From positions 79,208 to 143,207 of the forward strand of contig CAYREV010000003.1 of the NCBI GenBank assembly GCA_964423345.1: DNA of 64,000 bases, in the 5' to 3' direction. Below are positions 33,596 to 42,805 of the stretch, one piece after another. The stretch is from CAYREV01 sp964423345. Its GTDB lineage: Bacteria; Bacteroidota; Rhodothermia; Balneolales; Balneolaceae. The translations under genes and the position numbers were made by a program. Numbering within the stretch: position 1 is the stretch's first letter; each line of letters opens with the position of its first letter. Below the pieces are notes generated by a model. That model was not told the origin of the DNA, made no database searches, and saw only the letters and a list, made by a program, of their open reading frames with translations.

Positions 33596-36500
33596 ATGAA
33601 TAACAAAACTACAGACGGCGTCTCATCCGGTAACGGTAAAGCGCCCATTGGGCAAAGGAAAGAGTTCGGCCTGTCGTCGTTTTCCATCGACAACCGGATC
33701 AGCGTTTTGGTGATATTCTTTCTGGTTGTCCTTTTCGGGGTGCAGTCCTATCTGAATATTCCCAAGGAATCCGCTCCCGACATAACTATTCCCAATATTA
33801 TGGTCATCACGACCTATCCCGGGGTGTCGCCCGAGGATATGGAGAGCCTGATAACCCGGAAACTGGAAGACGAACTCGGGGGCATATCGGATGTTAAGAC
33901 CTTGACCTCGACCACGGCCGAAGGCTACTCCAACATCAACATGGAGTTTAACTCGGATGTGAATATTGACGATGCCCTGCAGAAAGTGCGCGAAAAGGTA
34001 GATCTGGCCAAGCCTGAGCTGCCCCAGGATGCAGAGGATCCTATCATACAGGAGATCAATTTCTCTGAATTTCCCATCATGCAGGTAAATGTTTCGGGGC
34101 AATATGGGCTGGTCCAGCTCAAGAATATTGCCGAAGACCTGCAGGACCGTATTGAGACGATCCCCTCGGTGCTGGAGGTAAACCTTGCCGGGGGACTGGA
34201 GCGCGAAGTTAAGGTGGATGTGAACCTGCCCAAACTCAAGTACTACGGGCTTACCTTTGGCGACCTGGTGGCTGCAATACAACAGGAGAATGTAACCATA
34301 CCGGGCGGAACCATTGATGTGGGAACCAAGAAGTTCCTGCTGCGGGTCCCCGGCGAATACAAGACCGTCAAGCCCATTGAGGATATCGTTGTCGATGCTC
34401 CGGACGATAATCCCATCTATATTCGCGACCTCGCAACCGTAACCTTCGGCTTCAAGGACCGGGAAACGTATGCCGAATTGAATAATGACCCTGTTATCAG
34501 CCTTTCGGTAGTCAAACGAAGCGGGGAAAACATCCTGGAGACCTCGGCAGCGGTGAAAAGCATACTGGAAGAAGAACTGCCCCAGTTGCCACCCACTACG
34601 AATTTTGAGATTACCTCCGACCAGAGTAACGATATCAAATCGATGGTTTCGAGCCTTGAGAACAATATTATTTCAGGATTGATCCTTGTTGTGGGGGTGC
34701 TGCTCTTTTTCCTGGGCGTGCGCAATGCCTCTTTCGTGGGTATCGCCATACCGTTGTCGATGTTCTCCTCTTTTATTGTCATGAGTATGGTTGGGATGAC
34801 CATGAACATGGTGGTTCTGTTTTCGTTGATTCTTGCCCTGGGCATGCTGGTCGACAACGCCATCGTGGTGGTGGAAAATATCTACCGGTATCTGGAAGAG
34901 GGCTTTGATAATTTTGAAGCCGCAAAAAAAGGGACCGGCGAGGTGGCCGTTCCCATCATATCGGGTACGTTGACAACCTTGGCCGCTTTCTTCCCCCTGC
35001 TCTTCTGGCCGGGTATCACGGGCGAATTCATGTCGTTTCTGCCGCAGACGCTGATCATCACGCTCAGCAGCTCCCTCTTTGTTGCCCTGGTTATCAACCC
35101 GGTGCTCTGTGCTCTTTTTATGAGGTTGGAAAATGTGGATGATGACGGTCGTCCCCGGATGACCTCCCGGGGTAAGAAGGCGATGGCCGTTCTGGCGGGC
35201 CTCCTGGGCTTGTTGCTGATCTTCAATAATGCATTAACCTGGACCATGCTGATTGTTTTCGGAGTGCTGTTGTGGCTCAGCAACCGGTATGTGCTGAATC
35301 CCATCGGCAGCTGGTGGCAGCGCGAGGGCCTGGACAAGGCGCTGGACCGCTATGAAGTGGCCCTGCGCTGGTCCCTCGACCACGGGAAAAGCGTGCTGGG
35401 CATCGCCGTCCTGGTGCTAATATCCAGCTTTGTAGTCTTCGGCCTATTCAACCCGGGGCTGGAGTATTTCCCTGAAGATATTCCTCCCTCCCAGGCCTAT
35501 GTGCAGATTGATGCCCCGGTGGGGACCAATGTGGAATTTACCAAGGGCGTGGTAGACCGTATTGAAGAGCGTGTGTCAAATATTCCCAACAACGAAGATA
35601 TTGAATCCGTACTCAGTACTTCCGGTTCGGCCATAACTGCGGGCCCCATGCAGGGAAGCGGCAGCTCCTCATCTCACCGCGGCACGATCGTGCTTAACTT
35701 TGTGGATTACCAGCAGCGGGTGGGGACGACCTTTGAGGCGATTGAATATGGCCGAAGCAACTTCTCCAAAGGGATTGCCGGGGCGGATATAACGGTTGAG
35801 GAACCTCAGCAGGGGCCGCCCTCCGGCTTGCCCATCAACCTGGAAATATCAGGCAGGGAGATGGAGATACTGACAACTATTTCGGAGGAGGTGCTGCGCA
35901 TTCTGGAGAATGACCCGGTATACAGCAAACTTGACGGACTGGAATCGGATCTTCCGGAAGCACGCCCCGAGGTCCGAATTCAGGTGGACCGGGAGAAGGC
36001 CGCTGTTTACGGACTCTCCACCCGGTTGGTGGGGAACACCATCCGGCAGGCCATCAATGGTGTTGAGGCATCCAAGTACCGGGAGGGAAAGGAGGAGTAT
36101 GATATAACCGTCCGCTTGGAAAAGAAGTACCGTAAAAACCTCAGTACCCTGCAGAACCTGACGGTGCTCGAGGAAGGCCGCCAGATACCTCTTTCCAGTG
36201 TAGCCACCTGGGAGGTTAATGAGGGGCTGGGAGGCATTAAGCACAAGGACCAGGAAAGAGTGATCACCGTGATGGCCGATGTGCGTTCGGGATATAATGC
36301 CAATGCTGTATTGCAGGAGGTGCAGCAGGTATTGCAGCCCTACCTTTCCGATCGACTGCCGTCGGGGTATTCGACCAGCTGGACCGGACAGCAGGAAGAC
36401 CAGCAGGAGGCAATAGATTTTCTCTCCATGGCATTTGTGATTGCACTGTTTCTGATAGCCTTCATTTTGATATCACAGTTCAACTCCCTGTTTAAGCCAT

Positions 36501-37096
36501 TTATCGTGATGACCTCTGTAATTATGTCAACCGCAGGAGTATTCTACGGTTTGGCCATATTCCAGATGCCATTTGTTATAATCATGACGGGTATCGGGGT
36601 GATCTCGCTGGCCGGCGTAGTCGTGAACAACGCCATTGTGCTGATTGACTACATTGACATACTGCGAAGCCGGGACGGAATGGGCCTTTATGAAGCACTG
36701 GTGGAAGGAGGGAAAGTTCGTTTCCGTCCCGTAGTGCTGACCGCCATTACGACGACTCTGGGGCTGGTGCCGCTGGCCATCGGTTTTAACCTCGATTTCA
36801 TCGTGTTGACCAATAACCCTCTTGAATTTTTTACCGGCCTTAATGAATACCTTTACTGGGGCGGAGAACAGGCTGCCTGGTGGGCTCCCATGGCCATTGC
36901 TGTCATTGTAGGATTGCTTTTTGCCACGGTGCTGACGCTTATCCTGGTACCGGTGCTGTACTACCTCTTTGAAAAAGGACGGCGCGGCATCAACCGTTTC
37001 CTCTTTGATACGGAAAACCCGAATATTATTGCAGGTAAAGCGATGGGCAACGGAAGTCCGGCGGAGAAAGAACATCATCCGTCGGCGGGCAGTTGA
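33596..37096 (+). CDS. RND-superfamily efflux pump permease
   Basis: A 1166-residue proton-driven inner-membrane pump, longer than the usual 1030-1050. Standard RND blocks: ISVLVIFFLVVLFGVQSYLNIPKESAPDITIPNI at the first helix, YPGVSPEDMESLITRKLEDEL, TM4 with LALGMLVDNAIVVVENIYR, and TM10 with VVVNNAIVLIDYIDILR. AcrB has Asp-Asp in TM4 and Lys in TM10; here TM4 has Asp-Asn and the TM10 Lys is absent, a pattern shared by many non-AcrB RND pumps. Two inserts add length: residues about 510-583 between the two halves hold two extra hydrophobic helices, and about 1070-1105 before the last helix. Third gene of the operon. The substrate is unknown. Confidence 0.93.
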   Translation: MNNKTTDGVSSGNGKAPIGQRKEFGLSSFSIDNRISVLVIFFLVVLFGVQSYLNIPKESAPDITIPNIMVITTYPGVSPEDMESLITRKLEDELGGISDVKTLTSTTAEGYSNINMEFNSDVNIDDALQKVREKVDLAKPELPQDAEDPIIQEINFSEFPIMQVNVSGQYGLVQLKNIAEDLQDRIETIPSVLEVNLAGGLEREVKVDVNLPKLKYYGLTFGDLVAAIQQENVTIPGGTIDVGTKKFLLRVPGEYKTVKPIEDIVVDAPDDNPIYIRDLATVTFGFKDRETYAELNNDPVISLSVVKRSGENILETSAAVKSILEEELPQLPPTTNFEITSDQSNDIKSMVSSLENNIISGLILVVGVLLFFLGVRNASFVGIAIPLSMFSSFIVMSMVGMTMNMVVLFSLILALGMLVDNAIVVVENIYRYLEEGFDNFEAAKKGTGEVAVPIISGTLTTLAAFFPLLFWPGITGEFMSFLPQTLIITLSSSLFVALVINPVLCALFMRLENVDDDGRPRMTSRGKKAMAVLAGLLGLLLIFNNALTWTMLIVFGVLLWLSNRYVLNPIGSWWQREGLDKALDRYEVALRWSLDHGKSVLGIAVLVLISSFVVFGLFNPGLEYFPEDIPPSQAYVQIDAPVGTNVEFTKGVVDRIEERVSNIPNNEDIESVLSTSGSAITAGPMQGSGSSSSHRGTIVLNFVDYQQRVGTTFEAIEYGRSNFSKGIAGADITVEEPQQGPPSGLPINLEISGREMEILTTISEEVLRILENDPVYSKLDGLESDLPEARPEVRIQVDREKAAVYGLSTRLVGNTIRQAINGVEASKYREGKEEYDITVRLEKKYRKNLSTLQNLTVLEEGRQIPLSSVATWEVNEGLGGIKHKDQERVITVMADVRSGYNANAVLQEVQQVLQPYLSDRLPSGYSTSWTGQQEDQQEAIDFLSMAFVIALFLIAFILISQFNSLFKPFIVMTSVIMSTAGVFYGLAIFQMPFVIIMTGIGVISLAGVVVNNAIVLIDYIDILRSRDGMGLYEALVEGGKVRFRPVVLTAITTTLGLVPLAIGFNLDFIVLTNNPLEFFTGLNEYLYWGGEQAAWWAPMAIAVIVGLLFATVLTLILVPVLYYLFEKGRRGINRFLFDTENPNIIAGKAMGNGSPAEKEHHPSAGS

Positions 37097-37188
37097 GAAA
37101 TAGGTAAAAAGAGGTAGGGCAGTTCAAATAAATGCCTAAAAAATAGTATCTTTTCCAGCGAAAATGATAAAAAAGAAACCGTTCAGCC

Positions 37189-37596
37189 GTGATTCAACGC
37201 ATTCAATCTGTATTCCTTTTTTTGGCTTTTGTATTAAATGGCAGCCTCTTTTTCAATGGTTTATACAGCCACGCCATGGATGATCCGCAGGCATGGATCG
37301 GAATAGGTTTTGCCCTTGCTCTTACGTTGGCAGCCCTGGCCCCTCTCGGATCTATATTTTTATACCGGAACCGGGAGTTTCAGGTAAAAGGGGTTAATGT
37401 ATCCCTGGTATTGCAGGTCGTAGCCCTGGGTTATGGCATAGGAATTTTAATATCGCTGGGGGGATTCGGCACATTTCTCTGGGATGAATCTCTCGGTATC
37501 GGGATGCTGCTGCTGGCCCTGCTTTCGCAGCTGTACGGGCGAAAGAAAATTAAAGATGATATTGAGCTGGTAAAATCGATGGATCGAATACGGTAA
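37189..37596 (+). CDS. DUF4293 family membrane protein
   Basis: A 135-residue protein with four hydrophobic segments. It starts (GTG codon) with MIQRIQSVFLFLAFVLNG and ends with DIELVKSMDRIR, both hallmarks of DUF4293, a small inner-membrane family nearly restricted to Bacteroidota and relatives. Conserved YRNREFQVKGVNVSL sits in a loop. Function unknown. It supports the taxonomic reading. Confidence 0.88.
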   Translation: MIQRIQSVFLFLAFVLNGSLFFNGLYSHAMDDPQAWIGIGFALALTLAALAPLGSIFLYRNREFQVKGVNVSLVLQVVALGYGIGILISLGGFGTFLWDESLGIGMLLLALLSQLYGRKKIKDDIELVKSMDRIR

Positions 37597-37627
37597 CCTC
37601 GAGCCCTTTCCAATTTAATTATTTCTG

Positions 37628-38524
37628 ATGCCGCAGGATTACCCCAAAACAAAGGTTATTGCCGCTCTTGCTGTGGGGTTAACGGCTTTCGGATTTGCCC
37701 CCATCCTGGTTCGAACCACCCCGGAAACCCCGGCGCTCGTCCTGGCCAGTTATCGAACGGTGTTTGCAGTGCTGATGCTGCTGCCCTACTGGCTGTATAA
37801 AAAAAGCAAGGCCGAACCCGCCGGCAAAAGGAGGGAGCGTATATTAATGGCCCTTGCCGGTCTTTGCCTGGGACTGCATTTTGCGTGCTGGATCTCTTCT
37901 CTCTACTATACATCGGTGGCATCGGCTTCCGTTCTGGTGACCATACATCCCGTCATCATGATCCTGGTGGAACGCCTCTGGTTTAAGCGGTCGTTTGCCA
38001 GGGCCACTTGGATAGGTGTATTTTTTGCTTTTGCGGGATCGCTGCTGCTGGGCATCTCCGACAGCCGGATTGAACAGTCGTTCGCCAATCCCCTGCTTGG
38101 AAACCTGTTGGCTTTTTCGGCGGCCGTTATCTTTGTTGTCTATTTGCTGATCGGCCAGAAGATCCGGCAGGAACGTGAGTGGGTAGACTACGTCTTCCCC
38201 GTTTATTTCTTTGCCGCCGGTACCTGTGTCCTGCTTGCATTGGCCGTAGGCGACAGCCTGCTGGATATCTCGGCAGTAGGGGTGGCTGCGGGAGCAGGCC
38301 TGGCCTTCGGTCCCCAGATACTGGGTCACGGCTCCATGAACTATGCCGTTAAATATGTATCGCCCACTCTTCTTTCCACGCTCATTTTGGCTGAGCCCCT
38401 GTTTGCCTCGGTGCTGGCATTTTTCCTGTTCGATGAACTTCCGCCCCTGGCGTCCATTGTTGCCATGGTCATCATTTTGTGTGGCGTCGGATTGACCTGG
38501 AAACGAAAGGCGCGTAATAATTGA
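37628..38524 (+). CDS. EamA/DMT-superfamily transporter
   Basis: A 298-residue, ten-helix exporter. Repeat 1 opens with GLTAFGFAPILVRTTPETPALVLASYRTVFAVLMLLPYW; repeat 2 has LLAFSAAVIFVVYLLIGQKIRQ and LSTLILAEPLFASVLAFFLFDELPPL, the conserved EamA C-terminal block. Positively charged C-terminus WKRKARNN. The second member of this family in the window, not closely similar to the one at 29-30 kb. Substrate unknown. Confidence 0.9.
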   Translation: MPQDYPKTKVIAALAVGLTAFGFAPILVRTTPETPALVLASYRTVFAVLMLLPYWLYKKSKAEPAGKRRERILMALAGLCLGLHFACWISSLYYTSVASASVLVTIHPVIMILVERLWFKRSFARATWIGVFFAFAGSLLLGISDSRIEQSFANPLLGNLLAFSAAVIFVVYLLIGQKIRQEREWVDYVFPVYFFAAGTCVLLALAVGDSLLDISAVGVAAGAGLAFGPQILGHGSMNYAVKYVSPTLLSTLILAEPLFASVLAFFLFDELPPLASIVAMVIILCGVGLTWKRKARNN

Positions 38525-38619
38525 TTTTTCAATCTGTTATAGCATCATCATAGTATATCTTCTGACTGTTTCAACCGGTAATATCTGAGGAAACCAAACC
38601 GGGAAGCTATCAATCCACC

Positions 38620-41046
38620 ATGATTTTCAGAATATTCAATCTTCTAATGGTACTGATCACTGCAGCCGGTTTGCAATCGGTTATGGGGCAGACCCTGAAG
38701 GTTATCGACGAAACGACGCTGCAGCCTGTAGAGGATGTCTATATATTTAATAAAGATCAAAACACCATTACAGCCACCAATATAGAGGGGAAGGCCGATA
38801 TAAGTGAGTTTGGAAGGGAGGAATACCTGGTATTCCAGCATCCGTCATTCAAGAGGCGGGTTTTATCTTTTAAGGAGATCAGCAATGCCGGCTTTGTGGT
38901 AAAGCTGACCGAGCGTTCGGTCATAATGGAGGAGATATATATATCTGCCAGCAAGAGGGAGCAGGACCAAACAGAGATACCGCAAAAGATTACCCAGATA
39001 AGCGTAGAGGAGATAACCTTTGCAAATCCCCAGACCTCGGCCGAACTGTTGCAGGCTTCCGGGAAAGTTTTTGTACAAAAGAGCCAGCTTGGCGGCGGCA
39101 GTCCCATGATACGCGGTTTTGCAGCAAACTCAGTACTTATTTCGGTCGACGGCATACGCATGAACAATGCGATATTCAGAAGCGGGAATCTTCAGAATGT
39201 AATATCCCTTGACCCCAACGCCATTCAGAAGACCGAAGTGATATTTGGCCCCGGATCCATCATCTACGGGAGCGACGCCCTGGGTGGAGTGATGAATTTT
39301 CAAACCAAGGACCCCACCCTTTCATTTTTGGAAGGCAAAACCTATGTGCGTTCCGGCTCCCTTGCCCGCTTTGCTTCGGCCAATAACGAGCGGACTTTTC
39401 ATGCCGACCTGAATGTGGGATATGAGAAGTGGGGATTGCTGACCAGCCTGAGTTACAGCAATTTTGATCACCTCAGGTCGGGCGGGGATTTTTACGACCG
39501 TTATCCGGACTTTGGGAAAAGAGAGGAATATGTAGTGCGGGAGGCGGGGGTCGACTTTGCCGTTGATAACCCGGATGTGACGCTTCAGCGCTCATCGGCG
39601 TATAAACAGCTCAACCTGATGCAGAAGGTCCGATACAAGCCCTCTTCACTGTTGCAGGTAGATTATGGGTTTCATCTGTCGACAACTTCGGATATACCCC
39701 GTTACGACCGGCTGATTCAGCGTGAAAACGGAGATACAGGGCCTTTCGTCAACGCCGAATGGTATTACGGTCCCCAGATATGGATGATGAATGCTCTCAA
39801 AATCGACCTTTTTACCGAGGCCGCCTTCTTTGACAAGGTCACCGGCCATTTTTCCCGGCAATGGTTCCAGGAAAGCAGGAACGACCGGAAGTTCGGAAGC
39901 ACGGAACTGAGAAACCGGGAGGAAAATGTGGATGTGGCTACCGCGAATATCGACTTTGACAAAAGCTGGGGAGAAGAGAAGCAATTGTACTACGGACTGG
40001 AGGGAATTTATAATTATGTGGCTTCCTCGGCGAGGTCCACGAATATTGAAACGGGAGCCGTCGCCTCCGAAGCAACGCGCTACCCCGATGGAGGGAGTAC
40101 TTATACGCAGTTGGCAGCTTATGGCAAATACCGTCAGGAACTTTCCCGTAATTTGACGGGCATTACCGGTATACGCTACAGCCATGTCATGCTTCATTCC
40201 AAATTTAACAGCACACAGTTCTACGATTTCCCCTTTGAGGAGATCAATGTTAATACGGGAGCTTTCAGCGGGAGCCTCGGCTTTACCTACCGCCCGGCTG
40301 CCAACCTGCAGTTTAACCTGAACGGTTCCACGGGCTTTCGCGCTCCCAATGTTGATGATGTGGCCAAAGTATTTGATTCCGAACCCGGTACGGTGATTGT
40401 GCCCAATGACGGGGTTAAGCCTGAATATGCCTACAATGTGGATTTTGCCGTTATCAAGAAATTTTCGGAAGTGGCCCGGCTGGAGGTAAACACATTTTAT
40501 TCATGGCTGGAAGATGCAATGGTACGTCGGAAATTCACTTTCAGCGGACAGGATTCAATCACCTACGACGGTACACTCAGCAAGGTGGAGGCGGTAGTGA
40601 ATGCAGGGCGGGCCTACATATACGGCGCCAGTGCCTCCCTCGGACTGGAATTGGGAAATCATTGGGCTTTCGATTCCAACATTACCTATACCAACGGCAA
40701 GGATATTACCAACAATGAGCCGTTGCGGCATGTTGCGCCTGTATTCGGACGAGTCGGTTTTACCTATAAAGCTGAAAAAGTTCGGGTGGATCTCTACTCG
40801 GAATTCAACGGGCAGAAGGAGATTTCAGACTTTTCCCCCTCCGAACGCTCCAAATCCCATCTCTATACCGAGGACGGTTCACCCGGCTGGGCGACACTCA
40901 ATTTGAAAGCCTCCTACCAGGTCAATGAAACATTGCAGGTCAATGCAGGGGTGGAAAACATCCTGGACAAGCACTACAGGCCCTATTCGTCGGGGATAAG
41001 TGCGGCGGGACGTAATGTCATATTGGCACTTCGGGCCTCATTGTAA
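38620..41046 (+). CDS. TonB-dependent outer-membrane receptor
   Basis: An 808-residue receptor. A signal peptide (1-23, ending VMGQ) precedes a carboxypeptidase-like regulatory domain (about 25-105: TLQPVEDVYIFNKDQNTITATNIEGKADISEF). The plug domain is at about 115-235 (IRGFAANSVLISVDGIRMNNAIFRSGNLQNVISLDPNAIQKTEVIFGPGSIIYGSDALGGVMNFQT). A 22-strand-type barrel follows to the end, with the late NVEnILDKHYRPYSSG-type block. The plug and C-terminus resemble receptors annotated as haem/hemoglobin or metal-chelate transporters, but the substrate is not determinable. No TonB, SusD or substrate-handling gene is adjacent and I see no riboswitch in the 95-base leader. Confidence 0.92.
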   Translation: MIFRIFNLLMVLITAAGLQSVMGQTLKVIDETTLQPVEDVYIFNKDQNTITATNIEGKADISEFGREEYLVFQHPSFKRRVLSFKEISNAGFVVKLTERSVIMEEIYISASKREQDQTEIPQKITQISVEEITFANPQTSAELLQASGKVFVQKSQLGGGSPMIRGFAANSVLISVDGIRMNNAIFRSGNLQNVISLDPNAIQKTEVIFGPGSIIYGSDALGGVMNFQTKDPTLSFLEGKTYVRSGSLARFASANNERTFHADLNVGYEKWGLLTSLSYSNFDHLRSGGDFYDRYPDFGKREEYVVREAGVDFAVDNPDVTLQRSSAYKQLNLMQKVRYKPSSLLQVDYGFHLSTTSDIPRYDRLIQRENGDTGPFVNAEWYYGPQIWMMNALKIDLFTEAAFFDKVTGHFSRQWFQESRNDRKFGSTELRNREENVDVATANIDFDKSWGEEKQLYYGLEGIYNYVASSARSTNIETGAVASEATRYPDGGSTYTQLAAYGKYRQELSRNLTGITGIRYSHVMLHSKFNSTQFYDFPFEEINVNTGAFSGSLGFTYRPAANLQFNLNGSTGFRAPNVDDVAKVFDSEPGTVIVPNDGVKPEYAYNVDFAVIKKFSEVARLEVNTFYSWLEDAMVRRKFTFSGQDSITYDGTLSKVEAVVNAGRAYIYGASASLGLELGNHWAFDSNITYTNGKDITNNEPLRHVAPVFGRVGFTYKAEKVRVDLYSEFNGQKEISDFSPSERSKSHLYTEDGSPGWATLNLKASYQVNETLQVNAGVENILDKHYRPYSSGISAAGRNVILALRASL

Positions 41047-41275
41047 CCCTTATGCGGCAATTAACCCTTAAAAGTGAATTATTAAGAGTGTGGCATGGTT
41101 TATGTGAGCAATAGAGGCTTATATGTGTTTAATGAACATTAGATACTTCTAAGATTGAGCGATATTCAAATTATAATCCGTATTTTGCCATTGATGAGAG
41201 AGAACTTGAGTATATACAGTTCGTTACCTACAGGCACTTGTATATATTACATTTAAGTATATCAATCTGCATTGT

Positions 41276-42805
41276 ATGTCATTACATAAGCCAAGTCGTG
41301 GAATAAGAAAGGTGGCAATTATTCTATTTGCCGGTTTTTTATGTTCTGCTTGTATAGACAAGAGAGATATTGATCGATTTGTTGACCGCGCCTACGACGA
41401 AGGGCTGGACGTGACCGTACAGGAGCCTGTCGACCGGGACTTTGACAGTATCAAGGAAAGCGGAACCCTTCGAATGATAACCAGGTACAGCTCCAACACC
41501 TACTTTCTGCACCAGGGTATTGAATGGGGATTCGAATATGAGCTGGTCAGGGAGTTTGCCAAGAAAAATGACCTGGCCTTGGATATAGTGATCGTGGGAC
41601 CCGATGAAAATCCCTATGATCTGCTGAACAGCGGCAAGGGAGATCTCATTGCGGCCAACTACACGGTGACCCCCGAACGAAGCAGGTATGTTGACTTTAG
41701 CCGGGGGTACAACCTGGTTGACCAGCTGGTGGTCTTTTCTGAGGAGGTTGAAGATCCTCCCGAAACCCTGGAAGAGTTGTCAAGGCGGGAGATACCCTTG
41801 ACGGTACGCAGAAACAGCTCCTATTATTCGCGGCTCAGGGAACTTCAGAAGCAGTATCCGGGCCTGAATATACAGGTGGTATCCAATGAGAAAGATACCG
41901 AAGCCCTGCTGTTCGATGTTGCCAGCAAATACTATAAGGCTACGGTGGCAGATGACAATATTTACCAGGCTTCCAATAAGTATATGGCGGGGCTGGTCAA
42001 GGGGCCCACTATTGCAGAAGATGATACCATCGCGTGGGCTATCAGGAAGAATGCCTCGGCGCTGGAGACCCAGCTTAACAGGTTTCTGTATGATCATTTC
42101 CGCTTTGGCGATGCCGGGGAACCTCCCAAGCGATCCACTTTTCTGAATGTCTTGCGCAGGCGATATTTTAAAGAAGGCAAGCAGATTGCCAGTTACTATA
42201 ATCCAAAATCGGAAATTAAAAAGTCCGGTATTATTTCTCCTTATGACGGGCTGATCAAGGAGCTGGCCGATTCGGCCAATGTCAACTGGCTGATGGTGAC
42301 CTCCATGGTTGCCCAGGAGACGAAATTCAATCCCAATTCCAAAAGCTGGGCCGGAGCAGTAGGACTGATGCAGGTGATGCCCCGTTTCTCCGAGGTAAAG
42401 AATCATGAAATGCTTTATGATGAGAAGACCAACATTCGCGAAGGAATTCGTATCATATCGGAGCATCTGCGCCACTATTCCTATATGGACAGCACCAACC
42501 AGTGGGCCTTTGCCCTTGCCACCTACAATGCAGGCCCGGGGCATGTAGCGGATGCACGGCGCCTGGCAATCGACCACAACAAGGATCCCAACGAATGGGA
42601 TAACGCTGCTGATGCCCTTTTAAAGCTTATGCAGCGAAAATATTATAAAAATGCACGTTATGGATTTTGCAGGGGTATTGAGACGGTTCGTTATGTGAAA
42701 GAGGTTACCAACCGGTTCAAGACATACCGGAGTATCCTGGCAATGGCAGAGAATAATGATGAGACGAAAGTGCCGGGTGTAATAGGATTGTTTAATGTGC
42801 CTTAA
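41276..42805 (+). CDS. mltF: MltF-like membrane-bound lytic transglycosylase
   Basis: A 509-residue lipoprotein candidate (hydrophobic signal ending GFLCSAC, Cys26). Residues about 55-290 are a solute-binding-protein family 3 domain (GTLRMITRYSSNTYFLHQGIEWGFEYELVREFAKKNDLALDIVI). Residues about 325-480 are the SLT catalytic domain with the general acid Glu348 in VAQETKFNPNSKSWAGAVGLMQVMP and the ATYNAGPGHVADA block. This fusion is diagnostic of MltF, which cleaves the MurNAc-GlcNAc bond of peptidoglycan. Its end overlaps the end of the convergent phosphatase gene by 14 bases. Confidence 0.92.
   Translation: MSLHKPSRGIRKVAIILFAGFLCSACIDKRDIDRFVDRAYDEGLDVTVQEPVDRDFDSIKESGTLRMITRYSSNTYFLHQGIEWGFEYELVREFAKKNDLALDIVIVGPDENPYDLLNSGKGDLIAANYTVTPERSRYVDFSRGYNLVDQLVVFSEEVEDPPETLEELSRREIPLTVRRNSSYYSRLRELQKQYPGLNIQVVSNEKDTEALLFDVASKYYKATVADDNIYQASNKYMAGLVKGPTIAEDDTIAWAIRKNASALETQLNRFLYDHFRFGDAGEPPKRSTFLNVLRRRYFKEGKQIASYYNPKSEIKKSGIISPYDGLIKELADSANVNWLMVTSMVAQETKFNPNSKSWAGAVGLMQVMPRFSEVKNHEMLYDEKTNIREGIRIISEHLRHYSYMDSTNQWAFALATYNAGPGHVADARRLAIDHNKDPNEWDNAADALLKLMQRKYYKNARYGFCRGIETVRYVKEVTNRFKTYRSILAMAENNDETKVPGVIGLFNVP

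Noticed and set aside
38525..38619. Possible cobalamin-type riboswitch before the TonB-dependent receptor
   Set aside because: Only 95 bases are available and no conserved B12-box or core was visible.
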